Assembly (NCBI GenBank): GCA_029243145.1
Contig: JAQWSQ010000071.1
Coordinates: 1-64,000 of the forward strand
DNA length: 64,000 bases
From: Planctomycetaceae bacterium
Lineage (GTDB): Bacteria > Planctomycetota > Planctomycetia > Planctomycetales > Planctomycetaceae
Reading direction: 5' to 3'
Numbering within the stretch: the stretch's first letter is position 1; every line of letters begins with the position of its first letter. Made by a program: the position numbers and the translations under genes. This document shows, piece after piece, positions 56,809 through 64,000 of the stretch. The notes below the pieces were generated by a model. It saw nothing but the letters and a program-made list of their open reading frames with translations, was not told the DNA's origin and ran no database searches.

Positions 56809-59262
56809 ATGAGAATCTTCTTCAGCATACTTTCTGTCACCCTGATTCTATCGGGTTCATTACTTGCGCAAGAGGACCAGCCACCTCAGAAGTTACCGGG
56901 ATTATTCCAACTCGGTCAACCGGACAGCAAGCTTGACCTGAATTTGAATCTCGGTGGAGGACCTCCTTTACTCTTGGACAGCAATTCTGGCCCGGTCTTT
57001 TCCTCAAGTCTGGAAGCACCAGAAGCTCCCAAAGCTGGCGACATTGTGACGCTCAATTTAGCCGTCAAGATTCCTAGAGACTCTTATACATACTCCCAAA
57101 GCGATTCGTTCTCCGGTAGGACATCCATCAGTTTGAGTGATGTCTCGGGTCTGGTCCCCGTCGATAAACAGTTTGTTCCCGATCACGCTCCCAAGAAAGC
57201 CTTTGATCCCACGCTCGAACAAGACCTCGAAAAATTTACCAAAGACGTGACATGGTCGCGCAAGTATCGCATTCTTCCCGGGGTCTCTTCGATCAAACTC
57301 GCGGGTAAGATTCGTTTTCAAATCTGTAACACGCAGTGCATTCCCTATAACGAATCGATTGAAGAATCGTTGGTGGTTGAGCCGTCTTCAGAACCATCGA
57401 TGTTGACGACTTATTCGCTACACGGTCGTCCTCAGAATCTTGGAAAGCCGGGCCCCGTTGTCATCACCTTCAATTTATTGCCGGCCGATGCACAACCGGG
57501 AGAAGAAGTCACACTCAGCGTCAAAATGAAACTCGATAAAGGTTGGCATGCGTACGCACAGTCGCAAGAAGAAGGCCCCGGTGGGACACCCACCGAATTC
57601 GATCTTCAAAGTTTTCAGGGGTTGATCGCCGTTGATGCTGCGTTTGTCCCGAATCAAGAAGCCGAGGTGAAACAAAATGAACTCGCCAAAGATTTAACCG
57701 TCGAACAACATCTCTTCCATGACACCATCACCTGGAGTCGCCTGTTTGTGGTTGACGAGTCGGCTGCCGAAACGGGATACGGAGTTCAGGGAGCACTGTT
57801 GTATCAAACCTGTACCGACAAAAAATGTTTGTCTCCTCAAGAGCTTCCCTTCGCACTGGGAACATTATCGGCGGCTCAACCGATCTCACAGCTTACAACA
57901 TTTGAGCCAATCGATTTTGAGACTTTCGAACTCGAAGAAGATCAGGGTGGCTTAGGATTATATCTCGTCTACGCATTTTTGGGTGGTCTGATTTTGAATG
58001 TCATGCCGTGCGTTTTGCCGGTGCTGGCCATTAAAATTCTCAGCTTCGTCAAACAAGCCGGCGAAGATCGGATGCGAGTCTTGCAATTGAATATTGCCTA
58101 TTCGGCGGGAGTCATTCTTGTTTTCCTTTGTCTGGCGACTTTAGCGGCGTTTCTGGAAATGGGTTGGGGCTCTCTCTTCCAACATTCCGAGTTCAACCTC
58201 TTCATGGCATGTCTGGTGTTTGTCATGGGGCTGAGCCTGTTGGGAGTCTTTGAGATTCCGATCCCCGGACTGGCCGGAGGCGGGGCTCAAAAAGAAGGAC
58301 TGCCGGGTGCATTTTTAACCGGAATCTTCGCCACTTTTTTAGCCACACCTTGCAGCGGTCCATTTTTAGGAGCGACGCTCGGCTGGTCAGTCAAACAGCC
58401 AACCCACATCATTTACTTGATCTGGGCAGTGATGGGGTTGGGGATGGCTTCACCTTATCTGATGGCAGGTTTCTTTCCCGCCACGATTCGTTGGTTGCCT
58501 AAACCGGGAGCCTGGATGGTTCGTTTCAAAGAGCTTTCCGGCTTTGCACTGATGGGAGCCGTCATTTGGATTATCTCTTATACGAGTACTGATCTGATTG
58601 TGCCTTCGATGATCATGATGATGGGCCTGGCGTTCGGTTTGTGGATGATCGGAAACCTCTATGATGTTGCGACTCATATCAATCATAAGATGCGAGTGAG
58701 AGTGATCGCGACTCTAGTGACTACCGTCATTGTCTATTTTGGTTTCAGCCAGATTCCCAGTGGGGCATCACAAGTTGCCAAAGTCGATACTGATCGTGGT
58801 CCAGTGACAAATACGGTCCAAGATAACACGGCTCTGAATTCATCCGAACAGACCACTAAGGACCCACTGAACCACGGCGAACACGGGTTGCCTTGGCAAG
58901 ACTTTTCGGAGTCGGCATTGCAAACCGCGTTGCGTCAAAAGAAAACCGTACTGGTTGATTTCACGGCTGATTGGTGTTTGATCTGTAAACAAAATGAGCG
59001 CGAGGCTTTGAATACACCGGAAACATTGGAAGTGATTGAGAAAGCCGGGATCGTCACTCTCTATGCAGACTTCACGAACGAAGATGAATTTTTGAAATCG
59101 TGGCTGAAAAAATTTGACAGCATCAGTGTTCCACTGACGGTGATCTTTCCCGGCGATAATCCCAAGCAGCCGATCATTATTCGGGATAAGTACAGTCAAA
59201 GTCATTTACTCGAAAAGTTGGAAGATGCGACTTCAGCTTCCAAAACGGCGATGGCTGACTGA
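56809..59262 (+). CDS. dsbD: thiol:disulfide interchange protein DsbD with doubled N-terminal domain
   Basis: 817 residues from ATG 56809, giving a signal peptide ending near LLAQ. Two N-terminal nDsbD-like domains carry CNTQC (Cys173, 177) and CTDKKC (Cys335, 340). The membrane part (about 380-660, eight segments) has the two redox cysteines Cys401 (VMPCVLP) and Cys515 (TPCSGPF). A C-terminal thioredoxin domain has the CLIC motif (Cys723, 726). It carries electrons from cytoplasmic thioredoxin to periplasmic partners. Most DsbD proteins have one N-terminal domain. Confidence 0.93.
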   Translation: MRIFFSILSVTLILSGSLLAQEDQPPQKLPGLFQLGQPDSKLDLNLNLGGGPPLLLDSNSGPVFSSSLEAPEAPKAGDIVTLNLAVKIPRDSYTYSQSDSFSGRTSISLSDVSGLVPVDKQFVPDHAPKKAFDPTLEQDLEKFTKDVTWSRKYRILPGVSSIKLAGKIRFQICNTQCIPYNESIEESLVVEPSSEPSMLTTYSLHGRPQNLGKPGPVVITFNLLPADAQPGEEVTLSVKMKLDKGWHAYAQSQEEGPGGTPTEFDLQSFQGLIAVDAAFVPNQEAEVKQNELAKDLTVEQHLFHDTITWSRLFVVDESAAETGYGVQGALLYQTCTDKKCLSPQELPFALGTLSAAQPISQLTTFEPIDFETFELEEDQGGLGLYLVYAFLGGLILNVMPCVLPVLAIKILSFVKQAGEDRMRVLQLNIAYSAGVILVFLCLATLAAFLEMGWGSLFQHSEFNLFMACLVFVMGLSLLGVFEIPIPGLAGGGAQKEGLPGAFLTGIFATFLATPCSGPFLGATLGWSVKQPTHIIYLIWAVMGLGMASPYLMAGFFPATIRWLPKPGAWMVRFKELSGFALMGAVIWIISYTSTDLIVPSMIMMMGLAFGLWMIGNLYDVATHINHKMRVRVIATLVTTVIVYFGFSQIPSGASQVAKVDTDRGPVTNTVQDNTALNSSEQTTKDPLNHGEHGLPWQDFSESALQTALRQKKTVLVDFTADWCLICKQNEREALNTPETLEVIEKAGIVTLYADFTNEDEFLKSWLKKFDSISVPLTVIFPGDNPKQPIIIRDKYSQSHLLEKLEDATSASKTAMAD

Positions 59263-59276
59263 ATCGTGGTTTGTTT

Positions 59277-61424
59277 CTAATTCGATTTGGGTTCTGTTGG
59301 TTTGCCTCGACGGAAGTAGCGATCCACCAATGATTCTTCGGGTGGTGGCGTGAAGGATGCGACCACAAATGCACTCACAAACGAAACAAGCAATCCGATC
59401 ACAATCGGATCAACTCCCATCGGTCTCCACGGAGTAAAGAACGAACCGTTGATCGACATGCCTGCCGCGTACATGGAAAAATGTGCCGCAAAACCGGCCA
59501 GCATCCCACCGTACATGCCTTCCCGATTCATGCGTGGCCAGTACAAGGCAAAAACAACCGGCGCGAGAAAACAGGCCGAGAGGCCGCTGCCCGTATAGAC
59601 GATGATGTCTTGTAGAAACCGTGGAGGATTGATGGCGCCTGCCATCGCGATCACGCCGATCACGAGCGTCGTGAGATAGCTCATATATTTGAGTCGGTTT
59701 TCTGAGGCATCCGGGTTAATGTTTCGTTGATAGATATCGCGGACAACGGCTGATGAAATCATCAGTAGAAAACTATCAACCGTCGACATGATTGCCGCGA
59801 AGGGTGCCGCCACTAACAGACCCGCCAACCAAGCTTGTCCCGCATTGGCGGTCAGTTCGATAGCAATTCGGGGCATGATGCTGTCTGGATCGAGTTCCAA
59901 ACCGGGCAGTAAAATTCGTGCTGAGCAGAAGATCAACACGAGTGGAAAGTAAATCATTGAATAGTACATGGCGACGGTAAAGATCGACTTCTTCAAAGTA
60001 ACGGAGTTATTAAATGCCATCAAACGAACCATATTGCTCGGTTGACCGCTTCCAGAAATAGCCCACATGAAGAAGAACGAGACGGCTACAGAAAAAGGCA
60101 AAAAGCCCAACGAAGTCAGCAACGAGGCTTCATCTTTTTTCAATTCCTCTGCGGAAGTCTGCGCCAAATCTGGCCCGCTAGGACCGGGCCCCAGTGCGTA
60201 CACACCCGGCTTGTCGGCTCCGTAAGCATCTTCACGTTCCACTAGAATTTCGAATTCAAGATTCATACCGGGGATGTTATTCAGAATCGCCGTATCAAGC
60301 TGTTCGAGTTCTTGTGAGGCGGTTTTGATCTCTGAGGTCTCTTCCGTGGCAAGGCTTGCTTCCAGAATCGATTTGATGTCGTTGCGGAATGTGGCAAGTT
60401 CATCGTTCTCTTTCAGTCGTTGTAACTGCCGTTCAATTTCAGTTGGTGTCGTCAATTGAACAAATCGAATTTCTTGCGATGTTACGGCTGATTCGCCGAC
60501 CGACTGAGCAGGAAGAACCACAGGTGTGTTCAGTCTTAGAAGTCGAATTCCGTCTTCGTCATCAGAATCGAGTACGACCCAGCGGGCATTCAAAGTTTGC
60601 GGCTGAGATAACGGCACTGAGGACGTGATTTTCACAAACCCCACTTTTGGCGGTGTCATTTCCTTGAATTCACTGGCAAGTTTCCCTGTGCCTCCCACCT
60701 GATATAACGCCAATGGCAGCATGATGACCACACCAATCACCATCACGATCCCCTGCATCACATCGGTCCACACGACGGCATGAAAACCGCCGTAAGTTGT
60801 GTAGGCAATCACGGCCACCGCAAAGAGCGACAAGCAGAGGAAGTAATCGGGAGCGACACCTTCAAGAAATCCCCAACCCGAAGTGATGGATTGTGTCCAG
60901 GCGACACCTTGCTTAAAGAGGTCATTGTCTCCCAGCAGGGTAATCAAAATTTTACTTCCCGCTTTGAATTGCGCCACCAGATTAAAAGACATGAAGAACA
61001 CAATCAGCGAGACAGACAGTAATCCCAAGCCGGGTGATCGAAATCGATCCCGAATGACATCCGGGACCGTGATCGCCTCAGAAAGTCGGGCAACTTGATT
61101 GATACGCTTCCCGAGAAAACCCATCGTGCAGATCGGTACGACCATGTAGCTCGCAATCCACAATGCGAGGATCCAGCCATGAGAATAAATTCTTGCCGGG
61201 AATCCTGTGAAACTTCCTCCCGAGGCGCTGGTTGCTGCAAATGTGAGCGCAAATGCCCAGACACCTAGCGACCGGCTTCCCAAGAAATATTCACTGACAA
61301 AGCTTTTACTCTTCATTAAATAGTTTGATAACGCGGCCAAGCCAAACACGGCCAACGTGTAAATGAGAAAGACGATCAGAGCGGTGGAGGATTGAGCGGC
61401 CGCCAATGGGAAAAATGGAATCAT
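59277..61424 (-). CDS. sodium:solute symporter, PanF-like, with large soluble insertion
   Basis: 715 residues against about 480 in PanF. About 13 membrane segments of the SSS fold are visible, with PFAAIMSTVDS (about 541-551) typical for PanF. Between about residue 245 and 435 there is a 190-residue soluble segment rich in Glu and Ser, where the E. coli protein has a loop. A small partner gene lies directly upstream with overlapping stop and start. The transported solute, pantothenate in PanF, is not certain here. Confidence 0.88.
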   Translation of the reverse strand: MIPFFPLAAAQSSTALIVFLIYTLAVFGLAALSNYLMKSKSFVSEYFLGSRSLGVWAFALTFAATSASGGSFTGFPARIYSHGWILALWIASYMVVPICTMGFLGKRINQVARLSEAITVPDVIRDRFRSPGLGLLSVSLIVFFMSFNLVAQFKAGSKILITLLGDNDLFKQGVAWTQSITSGWGFLEGVAPDYFLCLSLFAVAVIAYTTYGGFHAVVWTDVMQGIVMVIGVVIMLPLALYQVGGTGKLASEFKEMTPPKVGFVKITSSVPLSQPQTLNARWVVLDSDDEDGIRLLRLNTPVVLPAQSVGESAVTSQEIRFVQLTTPTEIERQLQRLKENDELATFRNDIKSILEASLATEETSEIKTASQELEQLDTAILNNIPGMNLEFEILVEREDAYGADKPGVYALGPGPSGPDLAQTSAEELKKDEASLLTSLGFLPFSVAVSFFFMWAISGSGQPSNMVRLMAFNNSVTLKKSIFTVAMYYSMIYFPLVLIFCSARILLPGLELDPDSIMPRIAIELTANAGQAWLAGLLVAAPFAAIMSTVDSFLLMISSAVVRDIYQRNINPDASENRLKYMSYLTTLVIGVIAMAGAINPPRFLQDIIVYTGSGLSACFLAPVVFALYWPRMNREGMYGGMLAGFAAHFSMYAAGMSINGSFFTPWRPMGVDPIVIGLLVSFVSAFVVASFTPPPEESLVDRYFRRGKPTEPKSN

Positions 61425-61777
61425 GCGTCACCCTCTCTTTCTTGCGCTCTGGGAGTCATTTCTGTGGGAGTCATTGTCGATTCGGGCGGTTCGAGATCGT
61501 CCGCAGAGAAGTAAAAGAAGCAAAACCAGACGGTAATCAGGTTTGCAACCATCCAGGGAAGTCCAACTCCCCAGAAGACCCAGCTCGGCATTCCCCAGAT
61601 AAAGGTGACCTGTTCGATCTCAATTTGGGAGTCGAAGCCGTTGTAATAGCTGACGGGTAACGTCCAAAGTAAGGCAAGAAACCAGACTCCCAAAATCAAC
61701 ATCGCTTCTTTACGAGCGTGCAAATAAACGGGATCCCATTGGGGATCAGGTAACTTTTCTTGTGGTGTTTCGGGCAT
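61421..61777 (-). CDS. YhdT-like small membrane partner of the symporter
   Basis: 118 residues from ATG 61777 (GTG 61783 also possible). Two membrane segments (about 26-46 and 66-90) and a short acidic tail. It corresponds to the DUF997/YhdT proteins that accompany PanF-type transporters and overlaps the symporter gene by 4 bp (ATGA). Probably a subunit that supports the symporter. Confidence 0.82.
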   Translation of the reverse strand: MPETPQEKLPDPQWDPVYLHARKEAMLILGVWFLALLWTLPVSYYNGFDSQIEIEQVTFIWGMPSWVFWGVGLPWMVANLITVWFCFFYFSADDLEPPESTMTPTEMTPRAQEREGDA

Positions 61778-61960
61778 AATCACATTCTCAGTTTAGACAC
61801 ATCAATGAGCATTGATTGAAAGATGACGATTGTAGTGGTGATGAGAGACAGAAGCAAAACCCGTTCCAGCAACTCGCTGCAGAAGTCATAAATCATTGAG
61901 AGATCAACAGTTTGTTCGCTATAATTTCTGTATCTTTCCTGCTGTTAAGAAAGCTTTTTC

Positions 61961-62788
61961 ATGTCAAAGATCTCCGCAATCGATTGCCGTATTGGATTTA
62001 TTGGTGCTGGAAAGATGGCCTCTGCATTAGCGGCAGGAATGCTCAAGGCCGGTGTCTTCGAACCGGATCGTGTCTCGGCAACTGATGTTTCTGCGGACGC
62101 TTTGAAGGCGTTTGCGGAACTGACGGGCGGTCAGATCTGGAAGAGTCCCACTGAGGTGCTACAAAACTCTGATGTCGTGATTATTGCCGTGAAACCGCAG
62201 CATCTTCCGCACCTGCTGACTGATATGCAGTCGGGGATCTCCGATAATTTGTTAGTCATTTCCATCGCGGCAGGAGTCACACTTAACACCTTGGAAAAGG
62301 GGTTGAACAATACCGGTCGTCTCATCCGAGTGATGCCCAACACGCCTTGTTTGGTAGGTGCGGGTGCCAGCGGTTACAGCTTGGGAACCAAAGCCACCGC
62401 CGAAGATGCCAGCTTGCTAGAGAAGTTGTTAACGACAGTGGGAGTAGTGAGACGGGTGGAGGAATCTTTGCTGGATGCTGTTACGGGTCTTTCGGGAAGT
62501 GGACCCGCTTATGTGTATCAATTCATTGAGGCATTGTCTGATGGGGGAGTCCGTATGGGTCTACCTCGACAGACGGCCACAGAACTGGCCGCACAGACAG
62601 TCTTGGGAGCTGCCAAAATGGTTCTCGAAACGGGCCAACATCCGGGAGTTTTAAAAGATGCTGTGACATCGCCCGGTGGGACCACAATCGCCGGGTTGCA
62701 TGCTCTGGAAAATGGGCAGTTTCGAGGGATTGTGATGAACGCCGTTCAGCAGGCGACAGAACGGTCTCGTGAATTAGCCGACCATTAA
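61961..62788 (+). CDS. proC: pyrroline-5-carboxylate reductase
   Basis: 275 residues. The Rossmann motif GFIGAGKMA is at 12-20, and the family signature DAVTGLSGSGPAYVY at about 170-184. It reduces 1-pyrroline-5-carboxylate to proline with NAD(P)H in the cytoplasm. It stands between divergent transporter and PAS genes, apart from other proline genes. Confidence 0.95.
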   Translation: MSKISAIDCRIGFIGAGKMASALAAGMLKAGVFEPDRVSATDVSADALKAFAELTGGQIWKSPTEVLQNSDVVIIAVKPQHLPHLLTDMQSGISDNLLVISIAAGVTLNTLEKGLNNTGRLIRVMPNTPCLVGAGASGYSLGTKATAEDASLLEKLLTTVGVVRRVEESLLDAVTGLSGSGPAYVYQFIEALSDGGVRMGLPRQTATELAAQTVLGAAKMVLETGQHPGVLKDAVTSPGGTTIAGLHALENGQFRGIVMNAVQQATERSRELADH

Positions 62789-62956
62789 AAAACTTAATCA
62801 TGTGGCGAACGAACCCGTTGATCAACAGACTGTTAGGTTAATCGTTAGAACCCGCATAAAGCTCTTTCGCTCTCTGTCTTATCTGACAAATTTCTGTGAC
62901 CATAATCAGCCTGTAATTTGACTCCCTCTGTCTGCGTAGTACCTTTTTCTATATAC

Positions 62957-64000
62957 TTGGGGGCGGCCGCATTCAATTTCGCCAATTTGTTTGATGCCGT
63001 TCGACATCGAAAAGATGGTCAACACGATGTCGCTGAGATTCTTGCGGGATTGAAAACACTCGCAGAAATTCCTGAAGAACATCGCGTTCTAGAATCATTG
63101 GAAGAATGGCTATCCGGTCGCGATCAGCAGGTCGAGAAATACGATGTCTTGCTGTTGCAACAGCAAGATCTCGGGATGGATGAGGAAACATTGAATATCG
63201 TTCACGCGACGTTCCTCGAGATTTTATTCGAGTTACATGACCTGGAAGAACATTGTCAGGGCTTTTTCATTCTCGATGCCACGGGACGTTTTCTGCTCTG
63301 GAATTACGGGTGTCAAAGTCGGCTTGGTCACTCAATGAGGGAAATGCGGAACAAGCACTGGACGAACCAACTGATGGGATATTGCAACGAAGAAGGGCTT
63401 GCCTTCTCCGACTCGCAGACGCCACTGTATCAAACACTCGAATCCGCCAAGCCGGCACACCTCACGCTTTATCTCAAAAACTCCGCCGACAAGATGATTG
63501 AAACCGAAGTGAATTCGGTTCCCATTATGGGTCGTGATGGATTGTTACTGGGGATTGTAGAAGTTCACCGAGGGCTTGGCGATCAGAGCGAAGCTTCGAA
63601 GCCTGAATTGATGCTGACTACCGCATGGATCGGCGATTTAGTCGACACAATCCACGAGCTGGATGACGATGCAGAACCCCTCTCTGAAGTCCCCGAACTC
63701 GATAATTCCTATTTGATTGCCATCGAAGAGCAACTTGGCATTACAGGGTTGACCGTGCTGCCGAGTGCTGTGGAGAATTCGGTGGCTGCGGTCATCGAAA
63801 AGGCAGAAGAAACGGTCTCCAATGATTCGGCAGAGATCGATATTGAAGACGCGATGGCTACGAGTTCAGAAGAAAGTGTTGAAGCGCATGAGGTTTCGGA
63901 AATCGTCGAGGAGCAGTCCGAAACTGACATTCTCGAAGAACCCATGGAAGAGAATCTGACCGACGATTTCATCGAACAAGACATCTACCAACAATCTATC
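62957..64000 (+). CDS. PAS-domain protein, cut by the right edge
   Basis: At least 348 residues, open to the window end. The frame is open from 62906 and has no ATG before 63176, so the start is a guess; TTG 62957 gives MGAAAFNFANL. An N-terminal helical part (1-95) is followed by a PAS-like domain (about 100-206: FFILDATGRFLLWN and GIVEVHRGL). A Glu/Asp-rich low-complexity segment (about 240-348) runs to the edge. The output domain, perhaps a cyclase or kinase, lies outside the window. Confidence 0.7.
   Translation, partial: MGAAAFNFANLFDAVRHRKDGQHDVAEILAGLKTLAEIPEEHRVLESLEEWLSGRDQQVEKYDVLLLQQQDLGMDEETLNIVHATFLEILFELHDLEEHCQGFFILDATGRFLLWNYGCQSRLGHSMREMRNKHWTNQLMGYCNEEGLAFSDSQTPLYQTLESAKPAHLTLYLKNSADKMIETEVNSVPIMGRDGLLLGIVEVHRGLGDQSEASKPELMLTTAWIGDLVDTIHELDDDAEPLSEVPELDNSYLIAIEEQLGITGLTVLPSAVENSVAAVIEKAEETVSNDSAEIDIEDAMATSSEESVEAHEVSEIVEEQSETDILEEPMEENLTDDFIEQDIYQQSI

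Overview
The window is chromosomal DNA of a planctomycete (Planctomycetales-like). The evidence is an exported formylglycine-generating enzyme and a CSPTR-type sulfatase, a CRTAC1/UnbV protein paired with a membrane multiheme cytochrome, an ECF sigma factor overlapping a membrane serine/threonine kinase, a DUF4175-like/von Willebrand A operon, a kinase-caspase fusion, and many secreted proteins without close functional assignment. By eye the base composition is near 50% G+C and even along the window. I saw no rRNA, tRNA, CRISPR array, complete insertion sequence or prophage; nearly all of it reads as ordinary host chromosome.

Layout. 0.5-12.7 kb: formylglycine-generating enzyme, leucyl aminopeptidase, a probable operon of small secreted protein, five-heme cytochrome with TPRs, and CRTAC1 protein, then ferredoxin and nitrilase, sulfatase, and an M50-like membrane protein that has lost catalytic residues. 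13.2-19.2 kb: a zinc-ribbon membrane protein, a large secreted protein, a squalene-cyclase-repeat protein and a lipoprotein. 19.5-30 kb: two SDR oxidoreductases, a VOC protein, a TrkA/TrkH (Ktr-type) potassium uptake pair, an HD phosphohydrolase, and the ECF sigma/kinase pair. 30.2-36.4 kb: a HerA-like ATPase interrupted by an in-frame stop, a coiled-coil secreted protein, PyrK, a pseudouridine synthase, and the last gene of the DUF4175-like operon.

36.4-42.4 kb holds the rest of that operon, whose three genes (VWA/GATase-like, DUF4175-like, Gln-rich) run on the minus strand. 42.6-51.7 kb: ribosomal protein S18, a Gfo/Idh/MocA oxidoreductase, a TolB-like beta-propeller protein, the kinase-caspase fusion, RicT and a HEAT-repeat lipoprotein. 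51.8-64 kb: CsrA, Bcp peroxiredoxin, DksA-like regulator coupled to LspA, TatC with a large periplasmic insertion, an alpha/beta-hydrolase-fold protein without a catalytic serine, a DsbD with a doubled N-terminal domain, a PanF-like symporter with its YhdT-like partner, ProC, and a PAS-domain protein cut by the right edge.

A theme is the cell envelope: protein export (TatC, LspA), periplasmic thiol chemistry (DsbD), covalent heme proteins, sulfatase maturation outside the cytoplasm, and signalling proteins with cytoplasmic kinase and extracytoplasmic domains. The items most worth a second look are the in-frame TAA at 31933 inside an otherwise continuous HerA-family gene, the kinase / four beta-repeats / caspase-fold fusion whose conserved beta-3 lysine is arginine, and the large soluble insertions in TatC and in the PanF-like symporter. 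I did not find a clearly new multi-gene system; the strongest candidate for one is the kinase-caspase gene with its neighbours.
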